From positions 1-36,026 of the forward strand of contig PBKF01000063.1 of NCBI GenBank assembly GCA_002722105.1: a stretch of DNA of 36,026 nt. Direction: 5' to 3'. The stretch's first letter is position 1, and the number at the start of each line of letters is the position of its first letter. The translations under genes were made by a program, and so were the position numbers. The notes below the pieces were generated by a model. The model made no database searches. It was not told the origin of the DNA and was given only the letters and a program-made list of their open reading frames with translations. Origin of the DNA: Fidelibacterota bacterium. GTDB taxonomy: Bacteria > Marinisomatota > Marinisomatia > Marinisomatales > UBA1611. Positions 1 to 7,292 of the stretch are shown here, piece after piece.

Positions 1-197
1 GTCTGAATCAAGCATGTCATATATTATTTATTCAATGTGAAAGCTGTAGAGTAAAATTTGATGGGTGTTGTTCTATTGAATGTAAAGAATTTGCAGCGCT
101 GCCTTTAAAGGAACAAAAAGCCTTAAGAAAAAACCCAAAAAAAGTCGTATCTAAAACACGTAATTCTGCTAGTGGTAAGCCTCGCCTAATTCAGTAA
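1..197 (+). CDS. trhO: C-terminal end of a TrhO/YceA-like rhodanese (tRNA U34 hydroxylase), 5' partial
   Basis: An open frame enters from the left edge (codons begin at base 3) and stops at TAA 195-197, giving 64 residues. The piece contains a run of cysteines (C5, C12, C15, C22, C23, C27 of the visible part) in the pattern LFIQCESC...GCCSIEC, followed by a basic tail rich in Lys and Arg. That cysteine-rich tail, then a stretch like [11 protein letters not shown], is what I know from the C-terminus of the UPF0176/TrhO proteins of Bacteroidota-type genomes, which hydroxylate uridine 34 of certain tRNAs. The rhodanese domain with its catalytic cysteine would lie outside the window, so the identification rests on the tail alone. 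It is an ordinary housekeeping gene on the left flank of the glycan locus. Confidence 0.65.
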   Translation, partial: LNQACHILFIQCESCRVKFDGCCSIECKEFAALPLKEQKALRKNPKKVVSKTRNSASGKPRLIQ

Positions 198-342
198 TAA
201 TCTTATAGTATAAGATAAATAATATTACATTTATATTACTTGCTTTCATCATCAGATTTAGTTGGCTAAGTTCTTAAATGCAAACCTCGGTGCATAAAAT
301 ATTTTCATATATATATAATTATTTGTTTTGTCTTAGCTATTG
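198..342. other. Intergenic region upstream of ppx
   Basis: About 145 bp of non-coding AT-rich sequence. It contains a 15-bp palindrome, TCTTATA-G-TATAAGA at 201-215, directly after the stop of the preceding gene; it has no G/C stem and no following T-run, so it is not a convincing terminator. No clear promoter consensus is visible. It presumably holds the promoter of the phosphatase gene, but I cannot point to it. Confidence 0.3.
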
Positions 343-1233
343 ATGAAAGAAGGTATTCGTTTCGCTGCAATAGATGTTGGAAGTAATGCGATGCGCTTAT
401 TCTTTTGTCGGGTTCTTGAAAATGGTCATGGCCCAACTTTTATAAAAGAGTCCATGATTCGGATGCCTTTACGTTTGGGTCATGATGCATTTACCGAAAA
501 TAAAATTAGTGAAGAAACATGTAATAAATTTGTAAATACAATGTTGGGATTTAGCTCATTGATTCATGCATATGAGCCGATTAGTTTTAAAGCATGCGCT
601 ACGGAGGCAATGCGTCAAGCAACTAATGGATTAGAATTAGTTGAAAGAGTAAAAAATGAATCAGGTATAAATTTAAATATTATTACTGGAAAAGAAGAAG
701 CTGGCATCATTATTTCCACGCATATTGATAGGTATGTACAAACAGATCAACACTGTTTATATGTTGATGTCGGAGGTGGGAGCACTGAATTAACTATTTT
801 AAAAAATAAAAAAATTATTTTTTCCAAATCATTCTCTATTGGTTCCGTTCGGTTATTAGAAGAACAGGTAGCAAAAGATGATTGGATCCTGATGAAGAAA
901 TGGATTATTGATAAAACATCAAAATTAGAGAACATTCAATCAATTGGTAGTGGTGGAAATATAAATAAAATTCTTACATTATTAAAAAAAGCGAAGGGAA
1001 AAAGTGTTACCATCAAAGAGATAAAAAGTGTAATTAAGTTAATAAAACCCTATTCTTTTCATGATCGTATCGTGAAACTAGAATTAAGACCTGATCGTGC
1101 AGATGTAATTGTCCATGCAGGTAAAATATACTCGAAATGTATGAAATGGTCTGGAGCAAATAGTATGATTGTTCCTCAGGTTGGATTGGCAGATGGAATG
1201 ATTTCTCAGCTTTATACTAAGTTTAGAAGCTAA
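343..1233 (+). CDS. ppx: Ppx/GppA family exopolyphosphatase / pppGpp phosphohydrolase
   Basis: A 296-residue protein of the ASKHA-fold Ppx/GppA family, which hydrolyses polyphosphate or the gamma-phosphate of pppGpp in the cytoplasm. Visible motifs are the N-terminal phosphate loop AIDVGSNAMRL, the CATEAMRQA segment (family ATSAIR motif), GKEEAG, the second phosphate loop DVGGGSTEL near residue 142, GSVRLLEEQ and IGSGGNINK. The length matches the short two-subdomain form without the C-terminal HD-like extension of E. coli Ppx. An in-frame TTG lies at 340, immediately before ATG 343; I chose the ATG because there is no Shine-Dalgarno to favour TTG. The next gene is a Na+/phosphate cotransporter with a PhoU-like tail, so the pair probably serves phosphate homeostasis. 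Whether polyP or pppGpp is preferred cannot be read from sequence. Confidence 0.9.
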   Translation: MKEGIRFAAIDVGSNAMRLFFCRVLENGHGPTFIKESMIRMPLRLGHDAFTENKISEETCNKFVNTMLGFSSLIHAYEPISFKACATEAMRQATNGLELVERVKNESGINLNIITGKEEAGIIISTHIDRYVQTDQHCLYVDVGGGSTELTILKNKKIIFSKSFSIGSVRLLEEQVAKDDWILMKKWIIDKTSKLENIQSIGSGGNINKILTLLKKAKGKSVTIKEIKSVIKLIKPYSFHDRIVKLELRPDRADVIVHAGKIYSKCMKWSGANSMIVPQVGLADGMISQLYTKFRS

Positions 1234-1297
1234 TTATTTTAATTTCAAAATCATTATTTTCATTGAATCAAAATTTATATATTATTAAGGCCACTAC

Positions 1298-3061
1298 ATG
1301 AAAAGTAAAATAAATCAAAAATACGTTCTTGTTTTAATAATGCTGGTTTTTACGCAATCTAGCTATTTATATGCAGCTAATAACTCAGGCGATAGTGAAA
1401 TTTCTTTATTTCTTATTATCACAGGTCTCCTAGGTGGTTTGGGTATGTTTCTTTATGGAATGGAAATGATGAGTGATGGAATGAAAATGACAGCAGGGGA
1501 TAGCATGCGATCCATATTAGAAAAGTTAACTTCTAATCGTGTAATAGCTGTTTCTATTGGCGCATTTGTTACGATGGTAATTCAAAGCAGTAGTGCAACA
1601 ACAGTAATGCTAGTTAGTTTTGTAAACTCAGGATTGCTTAGTTTTACTCAAGCTCTTGGTGTTGTTCTTGGTTCTAATATTGGAAGCACAGTTACAGCTC
1701 AGATTGTTGCATTTAAAATAACGGATTATGCTCTTTTATTGATTGCAGCGGGTTCTATTATGTCACTTTTTGCAAAGATAGATGCTATAAAGCATCTGGG
1801 CTTTGTTATTTTAGGTTTTGGCCTGCTATTCTACGGTATGAAGGTAATGTCTGATACAATGAAGCCATTACGATCTGACCCTACATTTAATAACATACTT
1901 ACTAGTTTTGAAAATCCATTTTTAGGAATTTTTGCTGGAGCAGTATTTACTGCATTAGTGCAAAGTAGTAGCGCAACTACGGGTATTGTAATTACGTTAG
2001 CAAGTGGTGGTTCCATTACTTTAGAAGCAGGTATTCCGCTTATATTTGGAGCAAATATTGGTACTTGCGTTACTGCATTATTAGCAGGATTAAATGCAAG
2101 TAAAGATGCGAAACGAGTTGCAATTGGTCATGTTACTTTTAATGTGATTGGTGTATTATTATTTTGTTTTTGGATACCATCTTTTGCAGAATTTATATCA
2201 CAAACATCTGATAACATTCCACGTCAAATTGCTAATGCTCATACAATTTTTAATATTACTGCAACTGTTATATTTATACCATTTACACCTTTTATATCTA
2301 AGACTATAATAAATTATTTTCCTGATATAGAAGAGGAAAGAAATATAGAGAAACCTGTAATTCTAAATTTGGATGAGAATGTTTTAGACCAACCTGGAGC
2401 AGCAATAAATAGTGCGCAGGCAGAGATAAGTGGTGTTGTTGGGCTTATGGAAAGAGTAATTGGAACATTAGTTCGTCCTTTTATTGAACAAAATGAAAAT
2501 GATGAATTGAGAGATGTGGAAAATTCTGAAATAAGTTTAAAAGAAGGTTTGCATCAAAGGTTAGATAAGATTTCATATTTAAATGAAAATATATCGAATT
2601 ACTTAGTAAAGATAAGTCGACAAGATTTAACTAATAAGCAATCCCAAGAGGTGTTTTCCTTAGTAACAGCACTAAATTATCTTAGTTCGATCAAAAAAAT
2701 TATCAAATTACGTTTTGATAGTTTGCTTATTAAAAAACAGAACTTAAATGAAAATTTTTCCGATAAAGGACAGGAAGAAATTTTTGTTTATCATGGGAAA
2801 TTATTAAAACAGGTAAAACGTCTTAATAAGTTCTTTTCTAAGTATGATAGAGCAAAAGTAGCTAAGATAATGGAAAAAGGTGAGCAATACAGAGATCTAG
2901 AGGAAAAATATCAATTGGAACATTTTAAAAGATTAAGTAAAGATGTTTCTGAGTCGGTTGCCACACATGAGATTCATATAGAATTAATGGATATGTTAAA
3001 ACAAATTAATACGCTTATTGAACTAATAGCATCAAGCTTGCTAGAAATTGAAGATAAATAA
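1298..3061 (+). CDS. Na+/phosphate cotransporter with C-terminal PhoU-like domain
   Basis: A 587-residue inner-membrane transporter of the NptA/YjbB (Na/Pi cotransporter II, PF02690) family. After a hydrophobic leader ending near residue 25 there are two inverted-repeat transport domains, each marked by the signature QSSSATT, at about residues 96 and 222. A further hydrophobic segment follows to about residue 345. The C-terminal 200 residues are hydrophilic and helical, with heptad-like Leu/Ile spacing, consistent with the PhoU-like domain often fused to these transporters. AAGG at 1287-1290 gives a Shine-Dalgarno 7 nt before ATG 1298. The gene follows ppx by 64 bp. Family knowledge: Na+-coupled phosphate movement, sometimes export, with the PhoU part as a regulatory domain. 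Direction of transport here is unknown. Confidence 0.9.
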   Translation: MKSKINQKYVLVLIMLVFTQSSYLYAANNSGDSEISLFLIITGLLGGLGMFLYGMEMMSDGMKMTAGDSMRSILEKLTSNRVIAVSIGAFVTMVIQSSSATTVMLVSFVNSGLLSFTQALGVVLGSNIGSTVTAQIVAFKITDYALLLIAAGSIMSLFAKIDAIKHLGFVILGFGLLFYGMKVMSDTMKPLRSDPTFNNILTSFENPFLGIFAGAVFTALVQSSSATTGIVITLASGGSITLEAGIPLIFGANIGTCVTALLAGLNASKDAKRVAIGHVTFNVIGVLLFCFWIPSFAEFISQTSDNIPRQIANAHTIFNITATVIFIPFTPFISKTIINYFPDIEEERNIEKPVILNLDENVLDQPGAAINSAQAEISGVVGLMERVIGTLVRPFIEQNENDELRDVENSEISLKEGLHQRLDKISYLNENISNYLVKISRQDLTNKQSQEVFSLVTALNYLSSIKKIIKLRFDSLLIKKQNLNENFSDKGQEEIFVYHGKLLKQVKRLNKFFSKYDRAKVAKIMEKGEQYRDLEEKYQLEHFKRLSKDVSESVATHEIHIELMDMLKQINTLIELIASSLLEIEDK

Positions 3062-3123
3062 TTGTTAGGTTGATATTAATATAACATATTTATAAAATAG
3101 GTTAACATAATAGGAGGGTAATT

Positions 3124-3984
3124 ATGTTAATCAATAACAAAGTCAAAATTATATATGTAGCTACATGTCTATTTAGTTTTTCTTTTCTTTTTGCACAAGA
3201 AAATGAAAAGGATTATGTAGTTACATTTACAAAAAATAGTTTAAAACCAATGGTTCAAATTGAAGATGGATCAGGTGCTGAGCGAATAGAATTATTTGAA
3301 GAATATGCTAGAAAAATGAACCCGCTTACTCCAGAACTTAAAATGTCTATGACATTAGGACATTATTGGACAGGTGTTTCAACGGATGTAATAACAATAA
3401 ATGCATATGAATCGATTGCAGATGCGGATAAGGTTAATGAAAATGAACAGAAAACGAGAGAAAGAGCATGGAGGCGGGATGATGTTAGGGAAGAGTTTTT
3501 TAAAAATTTTGGAAAATATTGGGTTGGTGGACATAGTGATTTAGAAATATTTCGATTAATTCCTGAACGCACAAAATCTCGCAAACGAAAACCAAAAGAA
3601 AATACAGTTATTACTATAACAACTCATTATTTGGCTCCATTAAGTGAAGTAGAAGGAGGTTCTGCTGAAGAGCGTAAAGAGATAATGGATAAATATTTTG
3701 AAGATGTGGAAATGAAAAATGATAAATTATTGAGTCAAATTGTATTAGGACACTATTGGTCTGGAGAATTAGGCTATGGAAAAGGTTGGCCTATAGTATA
3801 TGTAAGAGAATGGGCTTCATTAGCTGATGCAGATGATAATGAATCATGGGGAAAAGTAAGAGAACAAGCATGGCCAGATGAAGTAGAAAGAGAAGCTAAA
3901 TTAAAACGTTATTTTGAATATTGGAGTGGAAATCTTCATGAAGATATGGGTATATATTATAATTGGGTAAACCTTCAAAAATAA
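3124..3984 (+). CDS. Exported protein of two tandem copies of one domain, function unknown
   Basis: A 286-residue protein with a Sec-type signal peptide (basic start, hydrophobic core, likely cleavage after FLFA near residue 24). The mature part is an internal duplication with an offset of about 130 residues: LGHYWTG at 78-84 aligns with LGHYWSG at 208-214, ESIADAD at 96-102 with ASLADAD at 231-237, RERAW with REQAW, and FGKYWVGGHSD with FEYWSGNLHED. Each half alternates predicted strand and helix in the manner of dimeric alpha/beta-barrel domains, which is only an impression. A very strong Shine-Dalgarno, AGGAGGG at 3112-3118, sits 5 nt before the ATG and is the best in the window, so high expression is likely. 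A strong terminator follows at 4012-4050. I do not recognise the family. The periplasm, or the surface via an unknown route, is the likely location. Confidence 0.75.
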   Translation: MLINNKVKIIYVATCLFSFSFLFAQENEKDYVVTFTKNSLKPMVQIEDGSGAERIELFEEYARKMNPLTPELKMSMTLGHYWTGVSTDVITINAYESIADADKVNENEQKTRERAWRRDDVREEFFKNFGKYWVGGHSDLEIFRLIPERTKSRKRKPKENTVITITTHYLAPLSEVEGGSAEERKEIMDKYFEDVEMKNDKLLSQIVLGHYWSGELGYGKGWPIVYVREWASLADADDNESWGKVREQAWPDEVEREAKLKRYFEYWSGNLHEDMGIYYNWVNLQK

Positions 3985-4011
3985 TGTAGTTATTATTTTT
4001 TTGACATCATT

Positions 4012-4050
4012 CTTAATAAAAAAGCCCTTTAAAAGGGCTTTTTTATTAAG
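4012..4050. terminator. Strong bidirectional intrinsic terminator
   Basis: Two perfect 19-nt complementary arms (4012-4030 and 4032-4050) surround a single central base. The G/C core is AAGCCCTTT/AAAGGGCTT, flanked by an A-run on the left and a T-run on the right, so it can act as a Rho-independent terminator on both strands. It ends the unit of the duplicated exported protein and isolates the glycan locus from the housekeeping flank. Confidence 0.9.
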
Positions 4051-4115
4051 AATTAATCTGAATAACAAATTATGTATAAAAATAATAATCATAAATAGTT
4101 CTTGCAACTATACCC

Positions 4116-4142
4116 TATATGAGTAATAAATTTACTCATATA
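4116..4142. promoter_or_regulatory. Inverted repeat in the leader of the wHTH gene, possible operator
   Basis: TATATGAGTAA (4116-4126) and TTACTCATATA (4132-4142) are perfect 11-bp inverted arms around a 5-bp spacer. If translation of the following gene starts at ATG 4155, the repeat lies in its 5' leader, close to a loose TTGCAA (4102-4107) / TAATAA (4124-4129) promoter-like pair spaced 16 bp. A winged-helix regulator could bind it to control its own gene. Inverted repeats of this size can arise by chance in DNA this AT-rich, so confidence is low. Confidence 0.35.
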
Positions 4143-4154
4143 ATAAAATATTTC

Positions 4155-4718
4155 ATGTTAAATACATTAATCACATCAAAAACTAGGATAAATCTGTTAT
4201 TAAAGTTCTTTTTAAACCCTGGAACTAAGGCATATTTACGTGAACTTTCAGCAGAATTTGGTGAATCTACTAATTCAGTTCGCATTGAGCTAAATAGATT
4301 AACTGATGCTAAGCTTCTTAAGTCTACTAATCTTGGTAGAAAAATAATTTACAGTGCAAATACTAAGCATAATCTATTTCAAGATATTCAAAATGTTGTA
4401 AGAAAATTTGTTGGATTAGATCAATTAGTAGAAGATTTAATAAAAAGATTGGGTTCAATCGAAAAAGCATTTGTGATAGGTGATTATGCAAAAGGAATAG
4501 ATTCTGGTTTAATAGATATTGTTTTAGTAGGTGATGTTGATATAAAAACTTTAGATAAATTTGTTTATAAGACAGGAAAATTAATAAAAAGAAAAATTCG
4601 ACCACTTGTTTTAAATATAATTGAATTTGAAAAGCTAAAGGCAAGGTTAGATATAGAAAACTCATTGCCAATTTGGAATAAATCTGAAGAAAAAGTTCAA
4701 CTTCAGCTTATTTATTAA
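4155..4718 (+). CDS. Winged-helix DNA-binding protein with degenerate nucleotidyltransferase-like domain
   Basis: A 187-residue protein in two parts. Residues about 8-75 form a winged helix (TKAYLRELSAEFGESTNSVR covers the turn and recognition helix, followed by a wing around NLGRKIIY). Residues about 100-185 resemble a minimal nucleotidyltransferase fold: VIGDYAKGIDSG then LIDIVLVGDVD. In active enzymes the pattern is G[GS]...D-h-[DE]; here GD replaces GS and the second acidic residue is Val, so catalysis is doubtful. ATG 4155 (MLNTLITSKTRI) is preferred to ATG 4119 because, as I recall, relatives in Bacteroidota glycan loci begin this way; neither start has a clear Shine-Dalgarno. Such genes often precede Wza/Wzc-type operons, so a role as regulator of the downstream locus is inferred. 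Confidence 0.75.
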   Translation: MLNTLITSKTRINLLLKFFLNPGTKAYLRELSAEFGESTNSVRIELNRLTDAKLLKSTNLGRKIIYSANTKHNLFQDIQNVVRKFVGLDQLVEDLIKRLGSIEKAFVIGDYAKGIDSGLIDIVLVGDVDIKTLDKFVYKTGKLIKRKIRPLVLNIIEFEKLKARLDIENSLPIWNKSEEKVQLQLIY

Positions 4719-4964
4719 TTAGCTAATATATTAATATAGTTTTTGAACTTTAATATTATGTTCCTCAGATATTTATTGTAACTGAGTGGGCGGAGCTTTA
4801 AGAAAAAGAAATATAATTTGTTGATTTGTTGTAATTTTATGTATTATTTGTATTATTTGTGTAATAATAAAATTAAGAGTTATAAACTAATTTTACATTT
4901 ATATTATAATTATATTTATAAACTATACATAATATAAACAAATTATTGAGGATAATTGGTGATT
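4719..4964 (+). promoter_or_regulatory. Leader of the polysaccharide operon with an ops/JUMPstart-like GC element
   Basis: This 245-bp gap precedes the exporter gene. It is almost pure A/T except for GTGGGCGGAGC at about 4786-4796, which contains GGCGGAGC (4789-4796), similar to the GGCGGTAGC core of the ops/JUMPstart element at which RfaH/NusG-like antiterminators are recruited in surface-glycan operons. CTCAG (4764-4768) and CTGAG (4782-4786) could form a short stem just before it. A 10-bp direct repeat TATTATTTGT occurs at 4842-4851 and 4851-4860. GAGGA at 4948-4952 is the Shine-Dalgarno. The ops reading is a resemblance, not an exact match. Confidence 0.35.
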
Positions 4965-7292
4965 ATGAGGAATAATATTTTATATATTTTAACAATTTTT
5001 ACTTTATTAAATGGTCAATCTGCAGCTCAGATTAAAAAACAAATAAAGAATGCAGGTCTAACAATTGATCAAGCAAAGCAAATTGCCAATGATCAGGGAT
5101 ATTCTGATGATCAACTTCAATTAGAGGCGCAATCAAGAGGGATTGAATTAGATCAATCAAAGAACAATTATAGAAATGATATAAATAATCAAAATATTGA
5201 TAATGCTAATGATGAAGTTGTAGAAAATCCATCTCAAAATAATGTTACTAATAAAATTGATAATAGTGAATTGTCATTTTTTGGATATAATATATTTCAA
5301 GGGGATCCTGGTATTTTTCAGTCATCTAGTTTTGGTTCAATTGATCCTAATTATAATATCGGCCCAGGTGATCAGATTATTGTTATGCTTTGGGGTGAAT
5401 CTCAATTTAGACAAGAGTTTATTATTGATCGAGAGGGTTATGTTTTTATTCCTGAAATTGGACAAGTATTTGTTAATGGATTAAACCTGCAGTTGCTTGA
5501 AAAAAAGTTTTTTCAAATATTATCTAAAGTATATTCCACATTAAATCCTGATAATAGTGATCCAACTACTTTTATGGACGTAAGTATAGGCAATATTCGT
5601 CCTTTACGTATTATAGTACTTGGTGAACTTTCACAGCCAGGCGCATATTCAATTAGTCCATCAACATCATTATCTTCATCTTTATATTATTTTAAAGGCC
5701 CTACAATTAATGGATCACTTAGAGATATAAAATTAATTCGTAAAGGAGAGGTTATTAAAAGTATTGATTTTTATAATTATTTACTTTCAGGTAATGTGCC
5801 AAATGATATTCGTTTACAAATGGATGATGTTGTTTTTTTATCTAAACGTGGAAAAACAGTTACTATAAAAGGTGAGATTAATCGACAAGCGCATTATGAA
5901 TTACTAAATCGAGAAAATTTGCTAGATCTAATTAATATAGCTGGTGGTATAATGTCAACAGCTTATACTAATAGAGTTCAGATTAGTAGAATAGTTCCAA
6001 GTAAAAAAAGAAAATTAATTGGTATGGATCGTATGATCATGGATGTTGATTTAAATAAAGTTTTATCAAATGAGGATTTAATAGAGTTGTATGATGGAGA
6101 TATAGTTGAAATTTTTCCAATCGAACAAGAGAGTAGAAATTATGTTAAAATTACAGGTAATTCCGTTGCTAGACCCGGTGTCTATCAATTAACACCAGGG
6201 ATGAAGTTATTAGACCTTATTAATGCATCAGAGGGATTGCTTAGCGATGCATATACAAATACAATACATATTAAGAGGATAAATCAAGATCTTACCTCAC
6301 AATTATTAACTATTAATTCATTAGAAACTATCGAAAATGATTCTAAAAATAATATTGATTTAAAATATATGGATGAAGTATATATATATAATTATAATCA
6401 ATTAAATAACGTCTTTAATGAAATAAAAATTATTGGTGAAGTTAAAAATCCTGGTTTATATAAATTTCATCAGAATATTACTGTTGGAGATATAGTTATT
6501 GCATCAGGAGGGTTATCTGAAAATATTTTTAATGTTAAAATTTCAATTACAAGATCGTTAAGTGATAACTTTAAACCTAAAATATTTTATTTCCCGAAAT
6601 CAAAAAATGAATACATTGATTTTAGTAATATTAATAACCCTAATTCAGATATTAATAATTTTGTTCTTTATCCAAATGATATAATTAGTATTTACCCTAG
6701 CCCCAAAAATAATATAGCTGATTTAGTTAACATTTCTGGAGCTGTATATCATCCAGGATCATATCCAATTATTAAATCTAATGAAAAAGTTTCTGATATC
6801 TTAAATCGTGCTGGAGGTTTATTATCTGATGCATACCCTTTTGCTTCTGTTTTTATACGAAATAATGAAAAAGTAAAAATTTCTTTTGATGAGATAATAA
6901 AAAATCCAAAATCAAAAGATAATTTTATGGTACTACCAGGAGATAAAATTATTATAAATAAAAGAACAAATACTGTTAAAGTATTAGGAGAAGTAAATGC
7001 TCCTGGAGTATATATGTTTTATAAAGGTAAATCATTAAATGATTATATTAGTATTGCTGGTGGTTATTCTGTAGATGCTGAACTAAAAGAAGTTTGGATA
7101 AATTATCCAAATGGTAATAGTTTAACAAATAGAAGATTTTTATCCCCCTCAGTATTAGATGGTTCTGTTATAACTGTAGGTGTCAAGAAAAATGAAGAAC
7201 CGTTTAACGTTACTGAGTACGCAAAAGAATTAACATCAATTATATCAAATATTGTACAGGTTATAATTTTATATAGTGCAATAAATAGATAA
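4965..7292 (+). CDS. Polysaccharide export protein with about six SLBB domains (Wza-type)
   Basis: A 775-residue outer-membrane polysaccharide exporter. The signal peptide MRNNILYILTIFTLLNGQSA is followed by a small charged helical segment (to about residue 65) and an Asn-rich linker. A Poly_export domain (about 120-215, around NIGPGDQIIVMLWGE and DREGYVFIPEIG) comes next, then SLBB units beginning near residues 215, 298, 394, 487, 587 and 671, each with a core like VLGEVNAPGVY and often AGG about 25 residues later. The C-terminus ends in a short hydrophobic helix. No lipobox Cys is seen, unlike E. coli Wza. Starts TTG 4956 and GTG 4959 are also in frame; GAGGA 4948-4952 is spaced 6 nt from GTG 4959 and 12 nt from ATG 4965. 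The stop overlaps the next start (TAATG), implying translational coupling to the co-polymerase. Confidence 0.92.
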   Translation: MRNNILYILTIFTLLNGQSAAQIKKQIKNAGLTIDQAKQIANDQGYSDDQLQLEAQSRGIELDQSKNNYRNDINNQNIDNANDEVVENPSQNNVTNKIDNSELSFFGYNIFQGDPGIFQSSSFGSIDPNYNIGPGDQIIVMLWGESQFRQEFIIDREGYVFIPEIGQVFVNGLNLQLLEKKFFQILSKVYSTLNPDNSDPTTFMDVSIGNIRPLRIIVLGELSQPGAYSISPSTSLSSSLYYFKGPTINGSLRDIKLIRKGEVIKSIDFYNYLLSGNVPNDIRLQMDDVVFLSKRGKTVTIKGEINRQAHYELLNRENLLDLINIAGGIMSTAYTNRVQISRIVPSKKRKLIGMDRMIMDVDLNKVLSNEDLIELYDGDIVEIFPIEQESRNYVKITGNSVARPGVYQLTPGMKLLDLINASEGLLSDAYTNTIHIKRINQDLTSQLLTINSLETIENDSKNNIDLKYMDEVYIYNYNQLNNVFNEIKIIGEVKNPGLYKFHQNITVGDIVIASGGLSENIFNVKISITRSLSDNFKPKIFYFPKSKNEYIDFSNINNPNSDINNFVLYPNDIISIYPSPKNNIADLVNISGAVYHPGSYPIIKSNEKVSDILNRAGGLLSDAYPFASVFIRNNEKVKISFDEIIKNPKSKDNFMVLPGDKIIINKRTNTVKVLGEVNAPGVYMFYKGKSLNDYISIAGGYSVDAELKEVWINYPNGNSLTNRRFLSPSVLDGSVITVGVKKNEEPFNVTEYAKELTSIISNIVQVIILYSAINR

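Noticed and set aside
201..215. TCTTATA-G-TATAAGA palindrome after the trhO stop, as terminator
   Set aside because: Too A/T-rich for a stable stem and no U-tract follows.
4363..4671. 102-codon ORF on the - strand, Leu/Phe-rich
   Set aside because: Lies entirely opposite the wHTH gene, has a low-complexity hydrophobic composition and no recognisable motif or ribosome site; an antisense shadow of AT-rich coding DNA.
4842..4860. Direct repeat TATTATTTGT in the exporter leader, as iteron or regulator site
   Set aside because: Only two copies, low complexity, most likely slippage in AT-rich sequence.
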